A DNA stretch of 64,000 nucleotides, from positions 1-64,000 of the forward strand of contig NZ_AZGK01000009.1 in the NCBI RefSeq assembly GCF_001435315.1, written 5' to 3'. Of this stretch, positions 48,021-57,027 are shown piece by piece. Below the pieces are notes generated by a model. That model worked only from the letters and a program-made list of their open reading frames with translations, searched no databases and had not been told where the DNA came from. Position numbers and translations under genes: made by a program. Numbering within the stretch: position 1 is the first letter of the stretch; each line of letters begins with the position of its first letter. The stretch is from Lentilactobacillus parabuchneri DSM 5707 = NBRC 107865. GTDB taxonomy: Bacteria > Bacillota > Bacilli > Lactobacillales > Lactobacillaceae.

Positions 48021-48788
48021 ATGAAGGGCAATTTGATTTTCATAAATACGAATCCGATTTCCAACATGATTCTCTCATCGGGGATCACTGCGGCTGATTT
48101 TATTAACGGCTTGGATGAATTGCCACAAAACATCATTTTATTAAACAATGATCAACAAGCTGCCAATGGGTATAATTCTCATTCTAAGTTTAACTTAATT
48201 GCCGGAACCGGAGAGATTCGCACCTATTTACTCAAGAATCCGGACCAAAAAAAGAAATTCATTGATTTTGACTCGGAAGATTCCGTTAACAATCTTTCTC
48301 CGTTTGAAATTGCGGAGCTTCTTTATTTGGCGCACATGGGAACACCGATGGGCCGACCATTTTCGTCGAAATTAAACAACCACTATATCTACCTTAGCCA
48401 AGACAACGGCACAATTCGGTCGTACTACCGACGCTTTTCTGATTTTAATCACGTTTTAGAAATTGCGATCAAACGTAATTTACGAGAAACCCACAATACA
48501 CTCCGGGTTTTTCTGCGGCCCTTTTCAATTAAAGATATCGACCGGGAAATTTTGCTTGATCTGATTACCAAGTCTAACGATGGGCTCTTCATTTCATTTG
48601 GTGCCTTACGGGAGCGGACTCGAACCTATCATATTCCCCTTCGAATTTTGAAGGATCCGGATAAAGTTTCGATTATTCTTCGAACTGATACTGTTGACGA
48701 AAATACCGTCTATGCGGGTGATTTAAGTTATAATCTGCAAACATCAAAATGGGATTTAAAATGGCAGGAACAAACGGCGGGTGTTTAG
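48021..48788 (+). CDS. Conserved-looking protein of unknown function
   Basis: I do not recognise this 255-residue protein. It is soluble, without signal peptide, membrane segment or known catalytic motif. The middle part reads ELLYLAHMGTPMGRPFSSKLNNHY and is followed by IYLSQDNGTIRSYYRRFSD-type alternating charged and aromatic residues; the ends are beta-rich. It has its own promoter and its own terminator, whose left arm lies in the last codons, so it is monocistronic. It stands between the phosphatase gene and murF. Codon use looks like its neighbours, so recent transfer is not suggested. Confidence 0.75.
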   Translation: MKGNLIFINTNPISNMILSSGITAADFINGLDELPQNIILLNNDQQAANGYNSHSKFNLIAGTGEIRTYLLKNPDQKKKFIDFDSEDSVNNLSPFEIAELLYLAHMGTPMGRPFSSKLNNHYIYLSQDNGTIRSYYRRFSDFNHVLEIAIKRNLRETHNTLRVFLRPFSIKDIDREILLDLITKSNDGLFISFGALRERTRTYHIPLRILKDPDKVSIILRTDTVDENTVYAGDLSYNLQTSKWDLKWQEQTAGV

Positions 48789-48802
48789 CCGTTTGTTTTT
48801 TT
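48771..48802 (+). terminator. Terminator overlapping the end of the unknown gene
   Basis: CAAACGGC / GCCGTTTG stem with a 9-base loop and TTTTTTT; the left arm is coding. A TATAAT-like box for murF follows at 48805-48810. Confidence 0.8.
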
Positions 48803-48845
48803 GTTATAATTGAAGAACACTATTTTATAATTGGAGCGCAAATAA

Positions 48846-50240
48846 ATGAAAATGACGATTGGCGAGATTGCAAAGGCAATTAATGCCAACATAGATAATT
48901 TCAATGATCAGTTACTGAATCGACCAGTCACGGGGGTTTGTTTCGATACCCGCAAGATGCAGGCGGGACAATTATTTATCCCTCTGGCAGGTGAACACGA
49001 TGGCCATGACTACATCGACAATGCAATACTTGGTGGGGCGGTCGCCACGCTTTGGTCAAAGGAACACGTTGACCGGCTACCGCTGAAAATTCCGGCCTTG
49101 GTGGTTGATGACCCCTTAGCGGCCTTTCAAGAACTCAGCCAGTATTATCTGGATAAAATTAATCCGCGAGTGATTGCCGTGACCGGCAGCAACGGAAAAA
49201 CAACCACTAAAGATATGGTGGCTGCCATTCTTTCAAGTACATTTCACGTCACGAAAACCCATGATAATTTTAATAATGAAATTGGCGTCCCGTATACAAT
49301 TCTGCAAATGGAATCCAATACGGAATTTTTGGTTGTTGAGATGGGGATGGATCGTCCCGGACAACTTGATTTCTTATCCAAATTAGCGCAGCCCGACGTT
49401 GCGATCATCACCATGATTGGCGAAGCGCACATTGAGTTTTTTGGGACGCGCGATAAAATTGCCGATGCTAAAATGGAAATCACCCATGGATTAAAGGCCG
49501 ATGGGTATTTTGTGTACGATGGCGATGAGCCGCTGCTACGGCAACGTGCGGAGACGGTCGATGTTGCACAATCAACCTTTGGCAGAAATCCCCAAAATGA
49601 TGTTTATGCACTTGATTCACAGGACGGGCAATACGCGACCGAGTTTCATGTCAATCTGTGGCCGGAGATTTCCTTTACGATCCCAATGATGGGGGATTAT
49701 AACGTGAATAATGCCTTGGCAGCGATTTCGGTTGGCCGAATCTTTCAAATTCATCCAACCATTATGCAGCAAAAGCTAGCGAAATTTGATTTGACTAAGA
49801 ATCGAACGGAGTGGCTGACAGGCAAAAAGGGCGAACGGATTTTAAGCGACGTCTATAATTCCAATCCAACGGCTGCTAAAGAGGTTTTAAGGGCGTTCAA
49901 GGCCACTGAGACAAATGGTCGGCGAATTGCTGTGTTGGGCGACATGCTGGAGCTTGGCGACCACTCGGAGGAAATGCACGCCTCTTTGGCGGATAGTATC
50001 GATCCGGCACTGATTTCGGTGATTTATTTGATTGGCGACGATATGCGTGCGTTGTATACTAAGTTAAAGCCGGTTTTTGCCCCAGAGAATCTGCATTATT
50101 ACCGTGCGGATCAGCTGGATCAGCTGAGCCAAGACCTCGAGTCCGACTTAACGCCGGACGATGAAGTGATGCTCAAGGCAAGTCATGGCTTGCATCTTGA
50201 AAATGTTGTCGCCAAGTTGGTTGCTAAACCGACGAAGTGA
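48846..50240 (+). CDS. murF: UDP-N-acetylmuramoyl-tripeptide--D-alanyl-D-alanine ligase
   Basis: The 464-residue Mur ligase has the ATP loop TGSNGKTTTKDM, FNNEIGVP and EMGMDRPGQL. The C-terminal domain has DVYNSNPTA and LGDMLELG. It joins D-Ala-D-Ala to the UDP-MurNAc tripeptide; alanine racemase further on (52372-53496) serves the same pathway. It lies ahead of the helicase cshA as in other lactobacilli. Confidence 0.95.
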   Translation: MKMTIGEIAKAINANIDNFNDQLLNRPVTGVCFDTRKMQAGQLFIPLAGEHDGHDYIDNAILGGAVATLWSKEHVDRLPLKIPALVVDDPLAAFQELSQYYLDKINPRVIAVTGSNGKTTTKDMVAAILSSTFHVTKTHDNFNNEIGVPYTILQMESNTEFLVVEMGMDRPGQLDFLSKLAQPDVAIITMIGEAHIEFFGTRDKIADAKMEITHGLKADGYFVYDGDEPLLRQRAETVDVAQSTFGRNPQNDVYALDSQDGQYATEFHVNLWPEISFTIPMMGDYNVNNALAAISVGRIFQIHPTIMQQKLAKFDLTKNRTEWLTGKKGERILSDVYNSNPTAAKEVLRAFKATETNGRRIAVLGDMLELGDHSEEMHASLADSIDPALISVIYLIGDDMRALYTKLKPVFAPENLHYYRADQLDQLSQDLESDLTPDDEVMLKASHGLHLENVVAKLVAKPTK

Positions 50241-50258
50241 CAAGTTTGCCCGTTTGAC

Positions 50259-50287
50259 TTGCTTAATGTTAAATGACGGTGTAAACT
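50259..50287 (+). promoter_or_regulatory. cshA promoter
   Basis: TTGCTT (50259-50264), 17-base spacer and TAAACT (50282-50287). It leaves a leader of about 110 bases. Confidence 0.55.
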
Positions 50288-50325
50288 AAAAAGGTTATTT
50301 TGTAATAAATGATTGTAGGTCAAGT

Positions 50326-50366
50326 GGCCAACGCATTCCGGGAAACGGATTTTTCCCCAGTTGGTC
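50326..50366 (+). promoter_or_regulatory. Structured 5' leader hairpin of cshA
   Basis: Outer stem GGCCAAC / GTTGGTC and inner stem GGGAAA / TTTTCCC, without a T run, inside the cshA leader. It may affect mRNA stability or translation, perhaps as part of helicase autoregulation. Confidence 0.4.
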
Positions 50367-50405
50367 GCGGAACCTTGATTGTTTCAAATTTAGGAGGAAA
50401 CATAT

Positions 50406-51920
50406 TTGAAGTTTAGTGAATTAGGATTATCAGACCACTTACTAACAGCTATTTCCAACAGTGGTTTTGAAGAAGCAACGCCAATCCAGGCTGAAACCAT
50501 CCCAATGGTCCTTAAGGGTCAGGATGTTATCGGTCAAGCTCAAACCGGAACTGGAAAGACCGCCGCATTTGGTTTACCAATCTTACAGAAGATTGATTTT
50601 GACAACCCAAATGTTCAAGCTCTGATTATTTCACCAACCAGAGAGCTGGCCATCCAGACACAAGAAGAAATCTATCGATTAGGAAAAGATGAAAAGGCTA
50701 AAGTCCAAGTTGTTTATGGTGGTGCAGATATTCGCCGTCAAATCAACGCTTTGAAGGGCCACCCACAGATTGTGGTTGGAACTCCCGGCCGAATTCTTGA
50801 TCATATTAGACGTCATACTTTAAAGTTAGAGCACGTTAAGACATTAGTTTTAGATGAAGCAGATGAAATGTTAAACATGGGCTTCCTTGATGATATTGAA
50901 GATATCATTAAGCAAACGCCTAAAGAACGTCAGACTTTGCTGTTCTCAGCTACCATGCCTGCTCAAATCAAGCGGGTTGGGGTTCAGTTTATGAACGATC
51001 CTCAACAAGTCACCATTAAAGCTAAGGAACTGACCACTGATTTAATCGATCAGTACTACGTTCGTGTCAAAGAATACGAGAAGTTCGATACGATGACTCG
51101 GTTCTTCGATGTTCAAGATCCTGAAGTCACAATCGTCTTCTGTCGGACTAAGCGCCGGGTTGATGAAGTTTCCAAGGGTCTGGAAGCACGTGGCTACAAA
51201 GCAGCTGGGCTTCACGGCGATTTGACGCAAGCTCGTCGAACTCAAATCATGCAGGAATTCAAAGCTGGCAAGATTGATATCTTGGTTGCAACCGATGTGG
51301 CTGCCCGTGGAATTGATATTTCCGGTGTGACCCATGTTTACAACTACGATATTCCTCAAGATCCTGATGGTTATGTCCATCGTGTAGGTCGTACCGGCCG
51401 TGCCGGTAAGCATGGTGTTTCAATCACCTTTGCAACGCCAAACGAAATGGATTACCTTCGAGAAATCGAAAAATTAACCAAGGTGCGGATGCTGCCTTTG
51501 AAGCCACCAACGATTCAAGAAGCCTTTGTGGGTCAATTGAATTCAGCTGAATCAGATATTGCCGACTTAATTAAGAAGACAAATACTGATAAGTACGAAA
51601 AGATGGCTGACAAGCTGCTTGAAGAGTACGAAGCAACCGATTTGGTTGCCGCATTGTTGAACGATATTACCCGTGACAATGTGAAGGTTAAGATTACGCC
51701 AGAACGCCCATTATCACGTCATCATGGTGGTGGCCATCGAAACGATCGTCGCGGTGGCGGTCATGGTGGTCATTACAAGGGTTCTAAGAATCGTCGTAAT
51801 GGCGATCGGAATTCAAGCCATAACCGTGGTCATTATGAAGGATCAAATGATCGTAAGCATAGTGATAAGCGCTCAGGCAGCAATAACAAGAAGCGACGTT
51901 TTACCATCAAAAATAGTTAA
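50406..51920 (+). CDS. cshA: DEAD-box RNA helicase
   Basis: The 504-residue helicase has the Q motif region, AQTGTGKTAAF, PTRELA, VLDEADEML, SAT and HRVGRTGRAGKHG motifs. The C-terminal tail (from about residue 435) is rich in Gly, His, Arg and Asn (HHGGGHRNDRRGGGHGG), a likely disordered RNA-binding region. It fits CshA, which joins the RNA degradosome and helps ribosome assembly in the cold. The start is TTG 50406 behind aggagga. Confidence 0.94.
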   Translation: MKFSELGLSDHLLTAISNSGFEEATPIQAETIPMVLKGQDVIGQAQTGTGKTAAFGLPILQKIDFDNPNVQALIISPTRELAIQTQEEIYRLGKDEKAKVQVVYGGADIRRQINALKGHPQIVVGTPGRILDHIRRHTLKLEHVKTLVLDEADEMLNMGFLDDIEDIIKQTPKERQTLLFSATMPAQIKRVGVQFMNDPQQVTIKAKELTTDLIDQYYVRVKEYEKFDTMTRFFDVQDPEVTIVFCRTKRRVDEVSKGLEARGYKAAGLHGDLTQARRTQIMQEFKAGKIDILVATDVAARGIDISGVTHVYNYDIPQDPDGYVHRVGRTGRAGKHGVSITFATPNEMDYLREIEKLTKVRMLPLKPPTIQEAFVGQLNSAESDIADLIKKTNTDKYEKMADKLLEEYEATDLVAALLNDITRDNVKVKITPERPLSRHHGGGHRNDRRGGGHGGHYKGSKNRRNGDRNSSHNRGHYEGSNDRKHSDKRSGSNNKKRRFTIKNS

Positions 51921-51930
51921 TAATTATTTA

Positions 51931-51960
51931 GGATTGTCTCTCGTTGAGACAATCCTTTTT
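51931..51960 (+). terminator. Terminator after cshA
   Basis: Perfect ten-pair stem GGATTGTCTC / GAGACAATCC followed by TTTTT. Confidence 0.88.
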
Positions 51961-52008
51961 ATTTTGTGGTACGATTGTCCTATCTTTTTGGTTTGCGAGG
52001 GATTATAA

Positions 52009-52368
52009 ATGATTGCAGGAATTGGGATTGATGTAACGGATATCAGAAGAGTTGTTGCTGCAGTTGAGCGCAACGAACACTTTACCAAACGTATCCTGAC
52101 TGATGATGAAATGACCCAGCTTGCCCAGTTGTCTGATAAACGTCGTTTTGAATACATTTCCGGGCGCTTTTCGGCAAAGGAAGCATATTCCAAAGCCTAT
52201 GGTTCAGGTTTGGGGTCACAGGTTAGATTTCATGATTTATGTATTGTTAACAACGAAAATGGCAAACCATATTTTTCCAAACAGCCATTTGACGGCAACG
52301 CATTTGTATCGATTTCACATACCGATGACATTGTTGTTACCCAAGTTATTCTAGAGAATCGGGGTTAG
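52009..52368 (+). CDS. acpS: Holo-[acyl-carrier-protein] synthase
   Basis: The 119-residue phosphopantetheinyl transferase has GIGIDVTDIRR at the N-terminus and the catalytic block RFSAKEAYSKAYG. It activates ACP for fatty acid synthesis. It is followed after 3 bases by alr, an order conserved in Bacilli, so the two share a transcript. The SD gcgaggg is short but present. Confidence 0.94.
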   Translation: MIAGIGIDVTDIRRVVAAVERNEHFTKRILTDDEMTQLAQLSDKRRFEYISGRFSAKEAYSKAYGSGLGSQVRFHDLCIVNNENGKPYFSKQPFDGNAFVSISHTDDIVVTQVILENRG

Positions 52369-52371
52369 TTC

Positions 52372-53496
52372 ATGACAGTCGGAAATTTACGAAATGCACA
52401 ATTGGTGATTGATTTAAACGCACTGTATTCAAATATCAAAAATGCCAAAGACCGTTTGGAGAACGGAACCGAATTATTTCAGGTGGTTAAAGCCGACGGG
52501 TATGGTCATGGGGCTGTTCAAGTTGCCCGAACTGCTGAAAAAGCCGGTGCGACCGGATTTTGTGTGGCCATTTTGGATGAAGCTTTGGAACTGCGACATG
52601 CGGGGCTGACTCAGCCGATCTTAGTGTTGGGGATTACCGACCCTGAAGTAGCCGTAATTGCCGCTCAAAATAACATCTCACTGACGGTCGGTTCAACGGA
52701 TTGGATTGAAAAGGCCGCCCATCTTTTAAAAGCTGCCGATCATCAGTCCGTTTTGAAGATTCATTTGGCTTTGGATACCGGAATGGGTCGGATCGGATTT
52801 CAGACACCTGACGAGCTTAAAGAAGCACTTTCACTACTTAAGGCCAATTCGGATGTCTTATTGTTTGAGGGAATCTTCACCCATTTTGCAACCGCTGATA
52901 GTCCGGATGACGACTATTTCAAGTTCCAGTATCAAAATTTCAAAGACTTCATGTCAGTTGTCGACAAGCGGCCCCGGTACGTTCATGTGGCTAATTCTGC
53001 AACGAGTTTATGGCATCAAGTGTGTGACGGTAATATGATTCGTTACGGCATCTCTGCATACGGCCTGAACCCCTCGGGTCGAGAAATTACGAAGCTGCCA
53101 TATGCACTTCAACCGGCGTTGTCGTTAACGACAGAACTCACCTTTTCAAAATTAGTCAAAAAGGGTCGCTCAATTGGTTACGGTGCGACGTATACCGCAG
53201 ACTCCGATCAATGGATTGGGACGATTCCGGTTGGCTATGCTGACGGAATCCCCCGTGCGATGCAGGGCTTTTCTGTGTTGGTCGATGGCAACTTTTGTCC
53301 AATTGTTGGCCGCGTTTGTATGGACCAACTCATGATTCGCCTCCCCAAGCAATATGAGTATGGCACTCAGGTGACGATTATTGGCAAGTCCGGGTCAGCA
53401 TCAATTTCGGCTGACGATGTGGCTGATTACCTCAACACCATTAGTTATGAGGTCATTTGTGGGTTCAGTTCGCGATTACGGCGAAAATATGTATGA
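52372..53496 (+). CDS. alr: Alanine racemase
   Basis: The 374-residue PLP enzyme has VVKADGYGHGA with the PLP-binding Lys near residue 40, MIRYGISAYG and the catalytic Tyr in SIGYGATY. It makes D-alanine for peptidoglycan and teichoic acids. It is followed by a mazEF-type module, as in Bacillus (alr-ndoAI-ndoA). Confidence 0.95.
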   Translation: MTVGNLRNAQLVIDLNALYSNIKNAKDRLENGTELFQVVKADGYGHGAVQVARTAEKAGATGFCVAILDEALELRHAGLTQPILVLGITDPEVAVIAAQNNISLTVGSTDWIEKAAHLLKAADHQSVLKIHLALDTGMGRIGFQTPDELKEALSLLKANSDVLLFEGIFTHFATADSPDDDYFKFQYQNFKDFMSVVDKRPRYVHVANSATSLWHQVCDGNMIRYGISAYGLNPSGREITKLPYALQPALSLTTELTFSKLVKKGRSIGYGATYTADSDQWIGTIPVGYADGIPRAMQGFSVLVDGNFCPIVGRVCMDQLMIRLPKQYEYGTQVTIIGKSGSASISADDVADYLNTISYEVICGFSSRLRRKYV

Positions 53497-53561
53497 TTTT
53501 TTACTGATTTCATGTTATATTAGACAGTACAGTAATCTGGAGCATATAGGGGAAAATACAA

Positions 53562-53846
53562 ATGGAAAAAGCAGCTAATTCGAAGCATTTTTCAGTTATG
53601 ATCAACGACCGAATTGCGGATCGCTTGGCACAATTCAGCTCGACAGTGGGAATATCCGAAAGTGCGGCAGTTGAGATTGCAATCAACTATTTTTTTGATG
53701 ATCCAAAAGTTATCGATGGCTTAATGAAGGGTTATCGCGAAATGGGGAGCTTGAATCAAGAAATTAGTAAGGATTTTTCCTGTTGTGAAGAGGACGCTGA
53801 CATTCATTTAACTCAGTATCGTCAAAGATTACGAAATTTACAGTAA
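53562..53846 (+). CDS. mazE: Ribbon-helix-helix antitoxin (MazE/EndoAI-like)
   Basis: The 94-residue protein has an N-terminal ribbon-helix-helix (about 8-45: FSVMINDRIADRLAQF, ESAAVEIAI) for DNA binding and dimerisation. An acidic, variable tail could bind the toxin. It sits 30 bases ahead of a MazF toxin start and after alr, matching Bacillus EndoAI. The complex probably represses its own promoter. Confidence 0.8.
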   Translation: MEKAANSKHFSVMINDRIADRLAQFSSTVGISESAAVEIAINYFFDDPKVIDGLMKGYREMGSLNQEISKDFSCCEEDADIHLTQYRQRLRNLQ

Positions 53847-53876
53847 ATGTAAGTTGCGATGATGGGAGGTATGAGA

Positions 53877-54233
53877 GTGACTGACGTTATTTTTAAACGT
53901 GGAGACATTTTTTATGCTGATCTATCACCAGTCGTAGGTTCTGAGCAGGGCGGCATGCGGCCTGTCTTGATTGTCCAAAATGACATTGGCAATCATTACA
54001 GTCCGACCGTCATTGTTGCTGCAATCACTGCCCGAATTTCAAAGCCTAAGATGCCGACCCACGTTGGGATTACCGCGGGAAATGGCATTGAGCGAGATTC
54101 GGTTATCCTCCTTGAGCAAATTAGGACGATTGATAAACAACGTTTGAAGGATAAAGTGACCCACCTTGATCCGTCAACGATGAGCAAGGTGGACAAGGCA
54201 ATCAAGATAAGCTTGGGATTAACCAAAGGCTAG
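53877..54233 (+). CDS. mazF: MazF/EndoA family mRNA endoribonuclease toxin
   Basis: The 118-residue PemK/MazF protein begins [26 protein letters not shown]-type, with RPVLIVQND and the [16 protein letters not shown] block. It cleaves single-stranded mRNA at short motifs, and the antitoxin upstream inhibits it. The start is GTG 53877 behind gggaggt at good spacing; the ATG at 53871 touches the SD. A terminator lies about 90 bases downstream. Confidence 0.92.
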   Translation: MTDVIFKRGDIFYADLSPVVGSEQGGMRPVLIVQNDIGNHYSPTVIVAAITARISKPKMPTHVGITAGNGIERDSVILLEQIRTIDKQRLKDKVTHLDPSTMSKVDKAIKISLGLTKG

Positions 54234-54319
54234 TGACTGATCACAATACATAAATAGTGCAACATGCGATAAAAGCCCGTGGTTTTGGGGGTTCAATAAG
54301 TAATATGTGACAGGTTGGT

Positions 54320-54352
54320 TTCAGGCGGGGACGTCTGGAGCCTGCCTTTTTT
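54320..54352 (+). terminator. Terminator after mazEF
   Basis: CAGGC / GCCTG stem with a 13-base loop, then TTTTTT. Confidence 0.65.
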
Positions 54353-54399
54353 CTTAATAGCGAACTCAGTATTTGAAGATAATTAAATTAGCAACAATT

Positions 54400-54442
54400 A
54401 AAAAGTCCAGCCGTGCGCATTTGCGCATAACTGGACTTTTTT
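54400..54442. terminator. Bidirectional terminator
   Basis: Outer stem aaaagtccag / ctggactttt and inner TGCGCA/TGCGCA pairing, between convergent units. Confidence 0.82.
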
Positions 54443-54466
54443 GGCGGCACAGGGTGTCGGTTCTCA

Positions 54467-55111
54467 CTACTTGTTTTCTTCTTTTAAATTCTCAACTTCT
54501 GGAACTCTGAATTCTTTCCGTTCCAGTGCGGCAATAATTCGATTCAATCGATCTTGATCAACTTCAGCTGGGAGGGTAAACATAATTCGGTGAACCAGTT
54601 CGCCTTCTTGCGCGTCTAACGAAATGACACTGGCAATGCTTGTATACTTGGTAATAATTTTGGCAATTTCTTCCAAATCACCACGTTCACCGCTGGAAAC
54701 CACGGTTAATACATAACTGCCGATATTAACATTCCACGATTGAGATAGCATATCCAGCAACCGGGTATGGGTCAGAATCCCGTAAAAGTTATTCCGTTCG
54801 TCTAAAACGGCAATGTAGGGTAAATCTTTGATTGAGAAAAATACTTGGAAAAACGCGGAGTTGACGTTGATAAACTTGGTGGCGTTTTTCAATAAGGTCG
54901 TAACGGGTAATGACATGTCGCCACCCCGTGATTTGTGGCGATAAATATGCATTTTATAAATGTTTCCGCGGAATATCTTGCCAGTTTCGTCAAGAATTGG
55001 GACACAACGATAACCAGAATCTTCAAGTGTTTGTAAAGCCTCTTCTAAAGTAGCGTCTTCTTTGACGGTCACTAATCGTTCTTTAGGCTTCACCAATGTT
55101 TTTAATAGCAT
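54467..55111 (-). CDS. cbpA: CBS-pair/ACT domain protein, CbpA-like (c-di-AMP binding)
   Basis: The 214-residue protein has two CBS motifs (about 5-65 and 75-140) and a C-terminal ACT-like domain (about 148-210, YVLTVVSSGERGDLEEIAKI). This layout matches Listeria CbpA, a cyclic-di-AMP binder. Its downstream target is not known. The ATG at 55111 follows ttggaggaa; an upstream in-frame start lies before this SD. Confidence 0.75.
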   Translation of the reverse strand: MLLKTLVKPKERLVTVKEDATLEEALQTLEDSGYRCVPILDETGKIFRGNIYKMHIYRHKSRGGDMSLPVTTLLKNATKFINVNSAFFQVFFSIKDLPYIAVLDERNNFYGILTHTRLLDMLSQSWNVNIGSYVLTVVSSGERGDLEEIAKIITKYTSIASVISLDAQEGELVHRIMFTLPAEVDQDRLNRIIAALERKEFRVPEVENLKEENK

Positions 55112-55228
55112 GTTTAATTCCTCCAACTTAAGCTCTATACATCTATGATACCATAGCAAAATTTATAAAAGAACTGCAATAATTGATTATTCTCATTATT
55201 TTATAAAAAAATTAGAATAATTGCCAAA

Positions 55229-55261
55229 AAGAAAACCGGGGCAGCATTCACCACGGTTTCC
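55229..55261 (-). terminator. ldh terminator
   Basis: On the minus strand, stem gaaaccg / cggttttc around a long loop followed by CTTTTTGG. Confidence 0.6.
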
Positions 55262-55278
55262 AATTGATCAATAGATGA

Positions 55279-56298
<1,020 letters not shown>

Positions 56299-56450
56299 TC
56301 ACATAAAATCCACTTTTATTTTTACTACCTAGCTAAAAGGCTGATTGCCGCACAGTATGATATAATTTGTATGTTAAATTAAATTTCCAACAGCTGAACA
56401 GCTTATGTTCAGCCATTTTGTGTTGGAAGAAACGTGAGGATGAACGACGA

Positions 56451-57011
56451 ATGAAAATGATTGTCGGTTTAGGAAATATTGGCCCCCAATACGAAGGTAC
56501 GAGGCACAACACAGGATTTATAGTCGTTGAACAATTTGCCAAGAGCCACGACATTGTGATTAAAACTCGGAAGATGAATGCCAAATACGGATCCGGCTTT
56601 GTTAACGGTGAAAAAGTGATGGTGGTCGAACCCACGACGTTTATGAATGATTCCGGATTAGCAGTCCGGCCCCTGATGGATTACTTTGATATTGCAGTTA
56701 AAGATATTATCATCGTGCATGATGATATGGATTTGCCAGTTGGCAAGATTCGGATTAAGGATAAGGGGTCTGCCGGCGGCCACAACGGAATTAAGAGCAT
56801 CATTGCCAGCGTCGGGACTGAAAATTTCGATCGGATTCGGGTTGGCATTGACCATCCTGATCACGGCAATACCGTCGTCAATTACGTTTTGGGACGTTTC
56901 GGCAAAGATCAGCTGCCCGTCTTTAAGCAGGCCGCTGACCATGCGGTTAACGCCTTAGATGACTGGATTGACGGCACCTCAATTCCAGACTTGGAAAATC
57001 GTTATAATTAG
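56451..57011 (+). CDS. pth: Peptidyl-tRNA hydrolase
   Basis: The 186-residue enzyme has IVGLGNIGPQYEGTRHNTGF (with the catalytic His), KPxTFMNDSG-type EPTTFMNDSG and HDDMDLPVGKIR motifs. It releases peptides from dropped-off tRNAs. The ATG at 56451 (or 56457) follows gtgagga. A TATAAT box lies at 56361-56366. It heads the conserved pth-mfd string. Confidence 0.95.
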   Translation: MKMIVGLGNIGPQYEGTRHNTGFIVVEQFAKSHDIVIKTRKMNAKYGSGFVNGEKVMVVEPTTFMNDSGLAVRPLMDYFDIAVKDIIIVHDDMDLPVGKIRIKDKGSAGGHNGIKSIIASVGTENFDRIRVGIDHPDHGNTVVNYVLGRFGKDQLPVFKQAADHAVNALDDWIDGTSIPDLENRYN

Positions 57012-57027
57012 TGAAAGGACGATTAAT

